Assembly: GCF_013377905.1 (NCBI RefSeq)
Contig: NZ_JABKAV010000002.1
Coordinates: 1 to 64,000 of the forward strand
Direction of reading: 5' to 3'
Origin: Hymenobacter terrestris
Lineage (GTDB): Bacteria; Bacteroidota; Bacteroidia; Cytophagales; Hymenobacteraceae
Length of the DNA stretch: 64,000 nt
Shown: in pieces, positions 1 to 8,481 of the stretch
How the letters are laid out: each line of letters begins with the position of its first letter
Position numbering within the stretch: position 1 is the stretch's first letter
Notes under the pieces: model-generated
What the model was told of the DNA's origin: nothing
The model's input: the letters and a program-made list of their open reading frames with translations, nothing else
Database searches by the model: none
Program-made: the position numbers and the translations under genes

Positions 1-2628
1 CTGGGCAAAATTGAGCTTGACTCGCAAGGCCGCCCGGTGCGCCCCAAGGCTGAGAAGCCAGCTGCTGAAGCAAAAGCGCCCGAAGCTAAAGCGCCCGCAC
101 CCAAAGCTGCAGAGCCCAAGGTAGCCGAAGCTAAAGCAACGGAAGCCAAAGCACCTGCCGAAGCCAAGGTTTCGGAGGCCAAGACCTCCGAGGCAAAAGC
201 CCCAGAAGCCAAAGCCCCAGAAGCCAAAGCCTCTGCTGAAGCGAAGGCCCCTGAAGCGAAAGCGCCGGAAGCCGCTAAGCCCACCGAAGCTGCCAAACCC
301 GCCGCCGAAGCCAAGCCCGCTGTCAGCACTCCGGCTACACCGGCTGCTGCTCCGGCCGCGGCCACGCCGACTGCCGATGCGCCTGCCGAAGACAATACCA
401 TCGTTGCCAAAGCCGATCAGCTCAAGGGCCTGACGGTACTGGGCAAAATAGAGCTGCCTACCGACTCGTCGCGCCGCGGCGGCCGGGGTGCCCGTCCGGT
501 GGCTTCGTCTGACGTACGTAAGAGCGGCCTCAGCGCCGATAAGAAGAAACGCCAGCGTATCCCGATGAATGGCCCTGGCCAGACTGGTGGAACTGGTAAC
601 TCTCGTCCGGTAAGCCCTAGCCAAGGTGCCCGCCCGACGGGTACTGGCCCAGCTGCCAACCGGGGAACCGGTGGCCGTACCGGTGCTCCACGCCAGCCCG
701 CCGCGCCGCTCACGCCCGAGCAGAACGACAAGCAGATTCAGGAGCAGATCAAGGCTACGCTGGCTAAGCTCAGCGGCGGCCGTGGTCAGTCGCAGAACCG
801 CGCTAAGTACCGCCGCGACAAGCGGAGCAACGCCGCCGACGACCGGGAGGCAATGCGCGCTCAGAACGAGCTGGACTCCAAGACGTTGAAAGTAACCGAG
901 TTTATCTCGGCCAACGACCTGGCGTCGCTCATGGACGTATCGGTGAACGAGGTGATTAAGGTATGCCTGAACATGGGCATGTTCGTCTCCATCAACCAGC
1001 GCCTCGACGCCGAAGCCATTACCGTTATTGCCGACGAGTTCGGTTACGATATTGAGTTCCTGTCGGCCGAGGAAGAGGAAACGGTAGCCGAGATTGAGGA
1101 CGATGAGGCTGATTTGCAGCCCCGCGCCCCCATCGTGACCATCATGGGTCACGTCGACCACGGTAAGACCTCGCTGCTTGACTACATCCGGAGTGCCACG
1201 GTAGCTAAAGGTGAAGCCGGTGGTATCACCCAGCACATCGGTGCCTACGACGTGATGACCAAGTCGGATAAGCGCGTAACGTTCCTGGATACGCCGGGTC
1301 ACGAAGCCTTTACCGCCATGCGTGCCCGTGGTGCTAAAGTCACCGACATTGCTATCATCGTAGTAGCAGCCGACGACTCGGTAATGCCCCAGACCCGGGA
1401 AGCCATCAACCACGCGCAAGCGGCTGGTGTACCAATCGTTATTGCCCTGAACAAGATTGACAAGCCCGGCGCTAACCCCGATAAGGTGCGCGAGGAGCTG
1501 TCGGTGATGAACATTCTGGTAGAAGAATGGGGTGGCAAGTACCAGAGCCAGGAAGTATCGGCCAAAACCGGTGCTGGCATTGATGACTTGCTGGAGAAAG
1601 TATTGCTCGAAGCCGAACTGCTGGAGCTGAAAGCCAACCCCGACCGCAAGGCCGTGGGTACGGTTATCGAAGCCTCGCTCGACAAGGGTCGCGGCTACGT
1701 AACCACCATTCTGGTGCAGACCGGTACCATGGAAGTAGGCGACATCGTGCTGGCTGGCCCGCACTTTGGCCGTGTGAAAGCCATGACCGACCACCGCGGC
1801 AAGAAGATGAAGAAAGCTGGTCCGGCAACCCCGGTACAGGTTCTTGGTCTGACGGGCGCGCCCCAGGCTGGCGACAAAATCCAGGTAATGGAAACGGAGC
1901 GCGAAGCCCGCGAATTGGCCACCCAGCGTCAGCAGCTGGCCCGCGAGCAGAGCATGCGCACCAAGAAGCACATCACCCTCGACGAGATTGGTCGCCGTCT
2001 GGCTATCGGCTCGTTCAAGGAGCTGAACGTGATTGTGAAGGGCGACGTGGATGGCTCGGTGGAAGCACTGGCCGACTCCTTGCTCAAACTCAGCACGCCA
2101 GAAATTGCCATCAACATCCTCAACAAGGGTGTGGGTGCCATTTCCGAGTCCGATGTACTGCTGGCTTCGGCTTCCGACGCTATTATCATCGGTTTCCAGG
2201 TGCGGCCTTCCATCAGTGCCCGCAAGCTGGCCGAGCAGGAGCAGATCGATATCCGCCTCTACTCCATCATTTACAACGCCATCAACGAGGTGAAGGATGC
2301 CATGGAAGGCATGCTGGCCCCGACGGTGAAGGAAGTGGTGGTGGCCAACGCCGAAGTTCGCCAGGTGTTCAATATCACCAAGGTGGGCGCAATTGGTGGC
2401 TGTATGGTTACCGACGGCACGTTTACCCGCAAAACCAAGGTGCGCCTCGTGCGCAACGGCATTGTGGTGTACTCGGGCGACATCAAAGACCTCAAGCGTT
2501 ACAAAGACGATGTGTCGGAAGTACGCCAGGGCTACGAGTGTGGTATTTCGCTCAAGAACTTCGACGACCTCCAGGAGGGCGACAACATCGAAGGCTTCGA
2601 AGAGCAGGAGATCAAGCGGACGCTGTAA
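1..2628 (+). CDS. infB: Translation initiation factor IF-2 (5' end outside the window)
   Basis: IF-2 is the GTPase that places initiator tRNA on the 30S subunit and promotes 50S joining. The reading frame is open from base 1, so the start lies upstream; the GTG at 37 is internal. The first ~130 visible residues are a low-complexity Ala/Lys/Glu/Pro tract built from [15 protein letters not shown] units, followed by a basic Gly/Arg-rich linker. An IF2_N domain begins near residue 296 ([10 protein letters not shown]). The G domain shows G1 GHVDHGKT (about residue 383), G2 [10 protein letters not shown]3 DTPGH (about 430), G4 NKID (about 484) and G5 SAKTG. Domains II, III and C2 follow to the TAA at 2626-2628. 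Two strong hairpins lie immediately downstream. The call is certain; only the N-terminus is missing. Confidence 0.98.
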   Translation: MGKIELDSQGRPVRPKAEKPAAEAKAPEAKAPAPKAAEPKVAEAKATEAKAPAEAKVSEAKTSEAKAPEAKAPEAKASAEAKAPEAKAPEAAKPTEAAKPAAEAKPAVSTPATPAAAPAAATPTADAPAEDNTIVAKADQLKGLTVLGKIELPTDSSRRGGRGARPVASSDVRKSGLSADKKKRQRIPMNGPGQTGGTGNSRPVSPSQGARPTGTGPAANRGTGGRTGAPRQPAAPLTPEQNDKQIQEQIKATLAKLSGGRGQSQNRAKYRRDKRSNAADDREAMRAQNELDSKTLKVTEFISANDLASLMDVSVNEVIKVCLNMGMFVSINQRLDAEAITVIADEFGYDIEFLSAEEEETVAEIEDDEADLQPRAPIVTIMGHVDHGKTSLLDYIRSATVAKGEAGGITQHIGAYDVMTKSDKRVTFLDTPGHEAFTAMRARGAKVTDIAIIVVAADDSVMPQTREAINHAQAAGVPIVIALNKIDKPGANPDKVREELSVMNILVEEWGGKYQSQEVSAKTGAGIDDLLEKVLLEAELLELKANPDRKAVGTVIEASLDKGRGYVTTILVQTGTMEVGDIVLAGPHFGRVKAMTDHRGKKMKKAGPATPVQVLGLTGAPQAGDKIQVMETEREARELATQRQQLAREQSMRTKKHITLDEIGRRLAIGSFKELNVIVKGDVDGSVEALADSLLKLSTPEIAINILNKGVGAISESDVLLASASDAIIIGFQVRPSISARKLAEQEQIDIRLYSIIYNAINEVKDAMEGMLAPTVKEVVVANAEVRQVFNITKVGAIGGCMVTDGTFTRKTKVRLVRNGIVVYSGDIKDLKRYKDDVSEVRQGYECGISLKNFDDLQEGDNIEGFEEQEIKRTL

Positions 2629-2677
2629 TCAGCGTCTGCGCTACCAGAACGCTGCTTTCAGCAGGCTGATTGGCAAG

Positions 2678-2745
2678 CACTTTCTTAGAAGGCAACGGCC
2701 ACCATCCTGCTTGTAGGATGGTGGCCGTTGCCTTCTAAGAAAGTG
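2678..2745 (+). terminator. Long perfect hairpin after infB
   Basis: Perfect 31-bp inverted repeat (arms 2678-2708 and 2715-2745) around a 6-nt loop, 50 bp after the infB stop. Only a weak T-run follows. It is much longer than a usual intrinsic terminator stem and could work in both directions. Confidence 0.7.
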
Positions 2746-2770
2746 TAGTTAAGTGCGTCATTCGACGCGG

Positions 2771-2836
2771 CTGTGCCTGTAAAGCAATCGGCCCCTGTCC
2801 TTTGAAGGATAGGGGCCGATTGCTTTACAGGCACAG
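2771..2836 (-). terminator. Second long hairpin, between convergent genes
   Basis: 30-bp stem (2771-2800 with 2807-2836) with one G-U-compatible mismatch and a 6-nt loop. It lies 25 bp beyond the stop of the minus-strand gene at 2862-3335, so it probably terminates that gene; it may also back up the infB terminator. Confidence 0.65.
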
Positions 2837-2861
2837 GTATTTTACACCGCTCCTGATTTGC

Positions 2862-3335
2862 TTAGAAAAACAAGAACCCTTTTTTATTACGATTGCTCCT
2901 TTGCTTGTCCGTCATGGGCTTGCCCTTGGGATTGACGTACCCGCCTTGGCGCGTCTGGCCGCGCTTGGGTGGTTTGGCCCCAACACGCTTGTCTTTGAAC
3001 TTGCGCACCGTGAAGCCGCCGGTACCCTTATCATACTGGCGGTAGCCACCATCGGCGCGGCTGAGGCTGGAGTTGCCTGCCCCCGAGCGGGCATCGAGCA
3101 CCTCCAACTGCTGGTCGCGCTTGCTTTCCGCGGCGTTCATGTTCATGCGGCGCTGCATATTCGCTACATCATCGGCCGAGCCTTTGCCGCGCTTGCGAGC
3201 CTGTTTCTGGGTAGCCTGCCGGGCCTGAGTTTCCTCCCGGGTCTGGCCATCGAGCACGGCCGTTTGGGCACGAGCGGCGGGGGTAGTAGCCCAGGTAGCA
3301 GCGGCCAGGGCCAGCAGGGAAAGCAATTTGTTCAT
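2862..3335 (-). CDS. Small secreted basic protein of unknown function
   Basis: Protein of 157 residues, not recognised as a named family. ATG at 3333-3335 is preferred over an in-frame TTG one codon upstream because it starts a classic signal peptide: MNKLLSLLALAAATW, a hydrophobic core, then an AxA-type cleavage site near ARA-Q (about residue 23). The mature part is hydrophilic and rich in Lys, Arg, Gln and Gly, with a repetitive basic tail (KPPKRGQTRQGG, QRSNRNKKG) and a hydrophobic FLFF C-terminus. It is probably periplasmic or envelope-associated and may bind anionic polymers through its charge; that is inference only. It is convergent with infB and separated from it by two hairpins. Confidence 0.6.
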   Translation of the reverse strand: MNKLLSLLALAAATWATTPAARAQTAVLDGQTREETQARQATQKQARKRGKGSADDVANMQRRMNMNAAESKRDQQLEVLDARSGAGNSSLSRADGGYRQYDKGTGGFTVRKFKDKRVGAKPPKRGQTRQGGYVNPKGKPMTDKQRSNRNKKGFLFF

Positions 3336-3507
3336 CAAAACAGCGAAAAGTTCGGCGGTTGGGAATTCAGCAAACGAACTGGTCCCTAGCGAAGTTAGTT
3401 CAAAGCGCGCAAAAAGTTATGGGCGGACTACCAACCTGACACAACAACACCGGCCCCGGCAGCCCGAAGGCAGCCAAAGCCGGCGTTGTGGGCACGAGCT
3501 TTACAGC

Positions 3508-3933
3508 TTAAGCCCGATTGCGGAGCGCGTCGCGGATTTCGGTGAGCAGTATTTCCTCCCTTGTTGGAACAGGATCAGTTACGGCCACCACTTCCTGAGG
3601 CTTCTTGTAGCGGTTGGCAATTTTTATCAGCCAGAAGATGGCAAAGGCCATCAGCAGGAACGTGATGATGGCGTTCAGGAACAGGCCGTAGTTGATGGTA
3701 GCGGCCTTAGCAGCCTTGGCTGCTTCCAGCGTAGCGTAAGTCTTCCCATCAAGCGAGAGGTACCACTCTTTGAAATCGAGGCCGCCGGTAAGCAGCGTCA
3801 GAATGGGCATCAGAATATCGTCGGTGAGCGAGGCGACGATTTTACCGAAAGCCCCACCAATGATAACACCAACGGCTAAGTCGAGCACATTGCCCTTCGA
3901 GATGAACTCCTTGAATTCGGAAACAAAACCCAT
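3508..3933 (-). CDS. mscL: Large-conductance mechanosensitive channel MscL
   Basis: Homopentameric inner-membrane channel that opens under extreme membrane tension to release solutes after osmotic downshock. At 141 residues it has normal family length. The N-terminal amphipathic helix (GFVSEFKEFISKGN) and TM1 (VLDLAVGVIIGGAFGKIV) carry the family signature. A periplasmic loop contains the DFKEWYLSLDG segment, TM2 is NAIITFLLMAFAIFWLIKI, and the C-terminal helix is charged (REEILLTEIRDAL). It is monocistronic. A promoter-like box ends only 4 nt before the ATG, suggesting a leaderless transcript. Confidence 0.96.
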   Translation of the reverse strand: MGFVSEFKEFISKGNVLDLAVGVIIGGAFGKIVASLTDDILMPILTLLTGGLDFKEWYLSLDGKTYATLEAAKAAKAATINYGLFLNAIITFLLMAFAIFWLIKIANRYKKPQEVVAVTDPVPTREEILLTEIRDALRNRA

Positions 3934-3937
3934 ACGC

Positions 3938-3965
3938 GAAAAATAAGAGAGAGTGAAAAATGCAA
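3938..3965 (-). promoter_or_regulatory. mscL promoter, leaderless type
   Basis: On the minus strand TATTTTTC (3938-3945) matches the Bacteroidetes -7 box TAnnTTTG at all but the last base. A TTG (3963-3965) lies 17 bp upstream as a possible -33 element. Only 4 nt (GCGT) separate the -7 box from the ATG. Confidence 0.55.
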
Positions 3966-4135
3966 GTTCAAGATAGAGTTTTTACTATTTAAACGGACAG
4001 CAGGTAATTACCAGGCCCAAAGGTGGCTATTCGTCCTCGGGCTCGGCCCGGCATTTCGCCCAACGCCATTATTCAGGCGTTCAGCCGGCCGCCTCGGTAG
4101 GTGGGCTGGGCAGACTGGAGCGCGTCATTTCGTTC

Positions 4136-4143
4136 TATCTTTG
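4136..4143 (+). promoter_or_regulatory. -7 promoter box for the enoyl-CoA hydratase gene
   Basis: TATCTTTG is an exact match to the Bacteroidetes -7 consensus TAnnTTTG. It lies 41 nt before the ATG at 4185. No clear -33 TTG is visible at the expected spacing. Confidence 0.6.
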
Positions 4144-4184
4144 GCCCTCGCACTGTTTCAACGTTTCCCACCCTCTCCCACCAC

Positions 4185-4976
4185 ATGCCCGTTTCTTTCG
4201 CCACACTGCTCTACGACCTCGATGCCGCTTCCGGTATCCTCACCATCACCGTCAACCGTCCCGATAAGCTTAACGCCCTCAATGCCGCCACCATCGAGGA
4301 TATCGGCAGCGCCTTTATGCAGGCCCAGGACGATGCGCAGGTACGCGGCATTGTGCTGACGGGCAGCGGCGAGAAAGCCTTTGTGGCCGGAGCCGATATT
4401 GCCGAGCTGGCCGGGCTCGATGTACTGGCGGCCCGCAAGGCGTCGGAGCGGGGCCAGGAAATATTTGGCCGGATTGAGGAAAGCAGAAAGCCGGTGGTAG
4501 CGGCCGTAAACGGCTTCGCGCTGGGCGGCGGCTGCGAATTGGCCATGGCCTGCCACATGCGGATAGCCGCCGACAATGCCCGCTTTGGCCAGCCCGAAGT
4601 AAACCTGGGCCTGATTCCGGGCTACGGCGGCACCCAGCGCCTGGCTCAGTTGGTGGGCAAAGGAAAGGCTATTGAACTGCTGCTGACGGCCGACATGGTG
4701 AAGGCCGACGAGGCCCTGCGCCTGGGCCTCGTCAACCACGTGGTGCCACAGGCCGAGCTGCTCGATTTCAGCCGGCAACTGCTCGCGCGCATCTTGGGCA
4801 AAGCCCCGCTGGCCGTGGGCCTGTGCCTCGATTCGGTGAATGCTTACTACGACCAGCAGCGCCACGGCTACCAGACCGAAGCCCAGGGTTTCGGCCGCTG
4901 CTTTGCCTCCGACGACTTCAAAGAAGGAACTACCGCTTTCCTGGAGAAGCGTCCGGCAGCCTTCACCGGCAATTAA
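4185..4976 (+). CDS. Enoyl-CoA hydratase/isomerase (crotonase family)
   Basis: Probably hydrates trans-2-enoyl-CoA to 3-hydroxyacyl-CoA in fatty-acid or short-chain acyl-CoA breakdown. It has 263 residues, the usual crotonase length. The oxyanion-hole segment KAFVAGADIAEL, the NGFALGGGCELAMACH motif and the catalytic region GQPEVNLGLIPGYGGTQRL are all present. The two Glu residues expected for hydratase activity are visible (GGGCE, QPEV). The ATG at 4185 matches the family start (PVSFATLLYD...ILTITVNRPDKLNALN); an upstream GTG-initiated extension reads as promoter sequence. The exact substrate (crotonyl-CoA or other) cannot be read from sequence. An AT-rich inverted repeat overlaps the stop. 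Confidence 0.93.
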   Translation: MPVSFATLLYDLDAASGILTITVNRPDKLNALNAATIEDIGSAFMQAQDDAQVRGIVLTGSGEKAFVAGADIAELAGLDVLAARKASERGQEIFGRIEESRKPVVAAVNGFALGGGCELAMACHMRIAADNARFGQPEVNLGLIPGYGGTQRLAQLVGKGKAIELLLTADMVKADEALRLGLVNHVVPQAELLDFSRQLLARILGKAPLAVGLCLDSVNAYYDQQRHGYQTEAQGFGRCFASDDFKEGTTAFLEKRPAAFTGN

Positions 4977-5080
4977 AAATTAACAGCGAAAAATTAAAAA
5001 TGACTGATAGAATGGACCCATTCAACATAACTCGATGACTCCAGCGGCCATTTTTAGTTTTTCACTTTTGATTTTTAATT
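4971..5080. repeat. AT-rich inverted repeat, copy 1
   Basis: Arms 4971-5002 and 5049-5080 (32 nt each, about five mismatches) are built from AATTAAAAATTAA and GAAAAATTAAAAATG. The left arm includes the hydratase stop codon and the right arm ends 7 bp before the next ATG. A second copy with the same arm sequences lies at 7119-7237. This is unusually AT-rich for the region and could act as a terminator or RNA-processing site. Confidence 0.7.
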
Positions 5081-5087
5081 AATAAAA

Positions 5088-6587
5088 ATGGGTTTAGCAA
5101 AGAAGCTGGCTTCCCAGACGGCTATTTACGGGGTGAGCAGCATTCTGGGCCGCACGGTGAGCTTTCTGCTTGTGCGCGTGTACACCGCGCGGTTTGTGGC
5201 GGCCGAGTACGGCATCGTGACGGGGCTGTTTGCCTCCGTGTCGTTTCTGAATGTGGTATTCACTTACGGCATGGAAACCACGTATTTCCGCTTCGCCAAC
5301 CGCCCCGGCACCGACCGGCGGGAACTCTACGACCGGACCCTGACGCTGCTGTTGCTCAGTAGCGTAGTACTGACGCTGCTGCTGATGCTCCTGGCTCGCC
5401 CCCTGACGGGGCTACTGAGCCTACCGCCCGGCAACGAGCATTATGCCTACTGGATTGCAGCCATCCTGGGTCTTGATGCGCTGGCGGCGTTACCCTTTGC
5501 CCGCCTGCGCCTCGAAAACAAAGCCCGTAAGTTTGCCGCCATTCGGCTGGCCAATATTGCCCTCAACGTGGGCCTCAACCTGTTTTTTATCGTTGCCTGC
5601 CCCGATATTCTGGCCGGCAAATACCTGTCGGCGCTGCAGCCGCTGGTGCGCGCCATCTACGACCCCAGCATCGGCGTGGGCTACATTTTCATCTCGAATG
5701 CGGCGGCTAGTGCCTTCACGGTGCTGCTGCTGGGCCGCGAGTTGACCGACTTCCGCTTCCGCCTGAACCTGGAGCCGTTGCGGCCCATGTTTAAGTATGC
5801 CTACCCGATTATGCTGATGGGTCTGGCGGGGATGGTCAACGAAACACTCGACCGGATTCTGCTGCCCCGATGGCTGCCCGAAGGTTTTTATCCTGGCCAA
5901 AGCAGCTTGGCGGCGGTGGGCGTGTACGGGGCTTGCTACAAGCTCAGTATACTGATGAGCCTCGTTATTCAGGCCTTTAAGTACGCGGCCGAGCCGTTCT
6001 TTTTCGCCCAGAGTACTGACCAGAACTCGCCCCGCACGTTTGCCCTGGTACTGAAGTGGTTCACGCTGTGCTGCGCCATGCTGTTCGTGGGCGTGAGCGT
6101 GAATCTGGACATCGTGGCGCAGCTATTCCTGCGCAGCCCCGAATACCTTGCAGGGCTGGCCGTGGTGCCGGTGCTGCTGCTGGCTAACCTGTTTCTGGGC
6201 GTCTACTGGAACCTGTCGGTGTGGTTCAAGCTCACCGATAAGACGTATTACGGCACCTACATCAGCTTCGGCGGGGCCGTACTCACCATTGCTCTCAACT
6301 TCCTACTGATTCCGTTGCTGGGCTACATGGGCTCGGCACTGGCCACGCTGGCCTGCTACTTTATGATGGCCGCACTGTGCTGGTGGCTGGGCGAGCGGCA
6401 CTTCCCGGTGCCCTACCCGGTGGCACGGCTACTGATTTGGTTACTGGTAGCGGTGGCCGTGGTAGCCGTCAGCTGGTACGTACCCGTGGCGCCCGGCTGG
6501 GGCCGCTACGGCTTCCACGCGCTGCTTACGCTGGGCTTCGTGGGCCTGGTGGCGGCCGTAGAAGGCCGGCGACTGCGAAGCATCTAG
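5088..6587 (+). CDS. Polysaccharide/lipid-linked oligosaccharide flippase (Wzx/MATE-like)
   Basis: Integral membrane protein of 499 residues with about 12-14 predicted transmembrane segments, from the polysaccharide biosynthesis (MOP) superfamily. These move undecaprenyl-linked sugar units across the inner membrane for surface polysaccharide or LPS assembly. It starts with the family-typical KLASQTAIYGVSSILGR segment (amphipathic helix plus first TM). The ends of the helices carry many Leu/Ala/Val runs, and a C-terminal ALNFLLIPLLGYMGSALATL motif is common to Wzx proteins. It sits upstream of dut and a sugar nucleotidyltransferase, an envelope-biosynthesis setting. The substrate is unknown. 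A 23-bp stem terminator follows the TAG. Confidence 0.88.
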   Translation: MGLAKKLASQTAIYGVSSILGRTVSFLLVRVYTARFVAAEYGIVTGLFASVSFLNVVFTYGMETTYFRFANRPGTDRRELYDRTLTLLLLSSVVLTLLLMLLARPLTGLLSLPPGNEHYAYWIAAILGLDALAALPFARLRLENKARKFAAIRLANIALNVGLNLFFIVACPDILAGKYLSALQPLVRAIYDPSIGVGYIFISNAAASAFTVLLLGRELTDFRFRLNLEPLRPMFKYAYPIMLMGLAGMVNETLDRILLPRWLPEGFYPGQSSLAAVGVYGACYKLSILMSLVIQAFKYAAEPFFFAQSTDQNSPRTFALVLKWFTLCCAMLFVGVSVNLDIVAQLFLRSPEYLAGLAVVPVLLLANLFLGVYWNLSVWFKLTDKTYYGTYISFGGAVLTIALNFLLIPLLGYMGSALATLACYFMMAALCWWLGERHFPVPYPVARLLIWLLVAVAVVAVSWYVPVAPGWGRYGFHALLTLGFVGLVAAVEGRRLRSI

Positions 6588-6593
6588 TCTTGA

Positions 6594-6650
6594 GCTGTCA
6601 GCTACAAGCCGCAAGCTTTTTGAATGTGCTTGCGGCTTGCAGCTGATAGC
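6594..6650 (+). terminator. Hairpin after the flippase gene, made of heptamer-type repeat
   Basis: 23-bp stem (6594-6616 with 6628-6650) with two wobble pairs and a T-rich loop, 6 bp after the stop. The arms contain AGCTGTCAGCTACAAGC-type heptad repeats seen elsewhere in the window (16291, 55298, 55393). Confidence 0.65.
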
Positions 6651-6665
6651 TTGCGGCTCAAAACC

Positions 6666-6673
6666 TACCTTTG
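6666..6673 (+). promoter_or_regulatory. dut promoter -7 box, leaderless type
   Basis: TACCTTTG is an exact TAnnTTTG match. Only 4 nt (CCCT) separate it from the dut ATG at 6678, so transcription should begin at or next to the start codon. The same layout precedes the RNA methyltransferase at 48714. Confidence 0.7.
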
Positions 6674-6677
6674 CCCT

Positions 6678-7112
6678 ATGCAGATTCCCGTTATCAACCG
6701 CTCGCGCCACGCACTGCCCGAGTATCAGACGGCCCACGCGGCCGGCCTCGACGTGCGGGCCAACCTCGACGCGCCGGTTACGTTAGGGCCTTTGCAGCGC
6801 GCCCTCATTCCGACAGGCTTGTTTCTGGAAATTCCAGTGGGTTACGAGATGCAGGTGCGGCCCCGTAGTGGGCTGGCTTACAAGCACGGCATCGGCCTCG
6901 TAAACAGCCCCGGCACCATCGACGCCGATTACCGCGGCGAGTTGAAGGTGCTGCTCGTTAACCTCTCGGACCAGGAGTTTGTGGTGCAGGATGGGGAGCG
7001 AATTGCCCAGCTCGTGGTGGCCCGCCACGAAGTGGTAGCCTGGCAACCGGCCGAGGCCCTGTCGGAAACCGGCCGCGGTGCGGGCGGCTACGGCAGTACG
7101 GGCGTTGTTTGA
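6678..7112 (+). CDS. dut: Deoxyuridine 5'-triphosphate nucleotidohydrolase (dUTPase)
   Basis: Hydrolyses dUTP to dUMP and pyrophosphate, keeping uracil out of DNA and supplying dTMP synthesis. It has 144 residues, normal for the trimeric family. All five motifs are visible: [30 protein letters not shown] (catalytic Asp), [10 protein letters not shown] and [11 protein letters not shown] (Tyr in place of the usual Phe). The ATG at 6678 is chosen because motif spacing fits and a perfect -7 box lies 4 nt before it; an upstream in-frame extension runs through the terminator repeat and is rejected. It is followed by an AT-rich inverted repeat and the nucleotidyltransferase. Confidence 0.97.
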   Translation: MQIPVINRSRHALPEYQTAHAAGLDVRANLDAPVTLGPLQRALIPTGLFLEIPVGYEMQVRPRSGLAYKHGIGLVNSPGTIDADYRGELKVLLVNLSDQEFVVQDGERIAQLVVARHEVVAWQPAEALSETGRGAGGYGSTGVV

Positions 7113-7118
7113 ATTTCG

Positions 7119-7237
7119 AATTAAAAATTAAAAGTGAAGAATTAAAAATCGGTTGTTTTATCTCTTCTCGACAGATAATCAATGCCCGATTTTATAATGA
7201 TTCGCTCGCAATTTTTAGTTTTTCACTTTTAATTTTA
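7119..7237. repeat. AT-rich inverted repeat, copy 2
   Basis: Left arm 7119-7149 begins AATTAAAAATTAAAAGTGA. The right arm starts at 7211 (ATTTTTAGTTTTTCACTTTT) and ends just before the next ATG at 7243. It is the same repeat family and the same orientation relative to genes as 4971-5080. Confidence 0.7.
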
Positions 7238-7242
7238 GTTGA

Positions 7243-8256
7243 ATGAAAATTATCGTCCCGATGGCTGGTATGGGTAAGCGCATGCGCCCCCACACGCTCA
7301 CCGTTCCCAAGCCCCTGATTCCGATTGCCGGCAAACCCATTGTGCACCGCCTGGTGGAGGACATTGCCAAAGTATGCGCCGAGCCGGTGGAGGAAGTGGC
7401 CTTCATCATCGGGCGTAGCTTCGGAAAGGAAGTGGAGCAGGACCTTATCAAGATTGCCGAATCGGTGGGCGGTAAGGGAACCATATGCTACCAGGACGAA
7501 GCCCTGGGTACGGCCCACGCTATCCTGTGCGCCCAGTCGGCCCTCGACGGACACGTGGTAGTGGCCTTCGCCGACACGCTGTTCAAGGCTGATTTTACCC
7601 TCGACACGAATGTTGATGGCACCATTTGGGTGCAGAGCGTGGAAGACCCCAAGCCCTTCGGTGTGGTGAAGCTCGACGACGCGGGCCAGATCACCGACTT
7701 TGTGGAGAAGCCCCAGACGTTCGTGTCGGACTTGGCTATCATCGGTATCTACTACTTCAAGGATGGCGAGTACCTAAAGCGCGAGCTACAGTACCTGCTC
7801 GACAACAACATCATGGACAAAGGCGAGTATCAGCTCACCAATGCCCTCGAAAACATGAAGAACAAAGGCACGCAGTTCGTGCCCGGCCGCGTAACCGAGT
7901 GGCTCGACTGCGGCAACAAAGACGCTACCGTGTACACCAACCAGCGCTACCTGGAGTTTCTGCAGGAGCGCGGCGAAAAGCTGACGGCCACCTCGGCGCA
8001 GGTAACCAATTCGGTTATCATTGAGCCGGTGTACCTGGGCGAAAACGTGACAATTACCAATTCGGTAGTTGGCCCGCATGTATCGGTTGGTGCCGGCAGC
8101 CGCATTACCGGTTCGGTGGTGTCCAATAGCATTGTGCAGCAGTCGGCTACCATCGAACACGCCAACGTGGCGGGCTCCATGATTGGCTCGCACGCTACGC
8201 TCAGCGGCAAGTCGCTGGACCTGAGTGTGGGCGACTATAACACGATGCGGTTGTAA
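7243..8256 (+). CDS. Sugar-1-phosphate nucleotidyltransferase with left-handed beta-helix tail
   Basis: Joins a nucleoside triphosphate to a sugar-1-phosphate, giving an NDP-sugar for cell-surface glycan synthesis. It has 337 residues. The N-terminal Rossmann-like domain carries the pyrophosphorylase signature GMGKRMRPHTLTVPKPL, an ADTL segment (metal-binding Asp), VEKP and TEWLDCGN. From about residue 255 the sequence turns into hexapeptide-type beta-helix repeats (VIIEPVYLGENVTI, SVVGPHVSVGAG), as in GlmU/RmlA-like long forms. The nucleotide and sugar (glucose-1-P/dTTP or other) cannot be fixed from sequence. It lies in the envelope cluster between dut and the TPR-DUF4292-EnvC operon. Confidence 0.9.
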   Translation: MKIIVPMAGMGKRMRPHTLTVPKPLIPIAGKPIVHRLVEDIAKVCAEPVEEVAFIIGRSFGKEVEQDLIKIAESVGGKGTICYQDEALGTAHAILCAQSALDGHVVVAFADTLFKADFTLDTNVDGTIWVQSVEDPKPFGVVKLDDAGQITDFVEKPQTFVSDLAIIGIYYFKDGEYLKRELQYLLDNNIMDKGEYQLTNALENMKNKGTQFVPGRVTEWLDCGNKDATVYTNQRYLEFLQERGEKLTATSAQVTNSVIIEPVYLGENVTITNSVVGPHVSVGAGSRITGSVVSNSIVQQSATIEHANVAGSMIGSHATLSGKSLDLSVGDYNTMRL

Positions 8257-8283
8257 TATTTCGTGCCGTTTGCTGTTATCCAA

Positions 8284-8391
8284 CAGTACGTCGTTCGGAG
8301 CGAGGCGAATAAGTTGACGTTAACCTGTTGAACGGCAGCCGTTTCAATGGATTCGCGTTAACTCATTCGCCTTATTCCGGATGACGTACTG
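8284..8391. repeat. Palindromic intergenic element, copy 1
   Basis: 108-bp element with 27-nt imperfect terminal inverted repeats (8284-8310 and 8365-8391; the outer CAGTACGTC is identical). An inner hairpin TTGAACGGC/GCCGTTTCAA is nested inside. The core GTCGTTCGGAGCGAGGCGAA resembles the ends of the elements at 33111 and 57818, so this is probably one dispersed family. Confidence 0.65.
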
Positions 8392-8481
8392 CTTTGTAGC
8401 GGCCCTCCTTTGTGCGGCGGGCCGCCGGCCTTTTCTTTATCTTCACGGCAGGCCCTTGTTCCCGGCTTATCTGCTTCCCCT

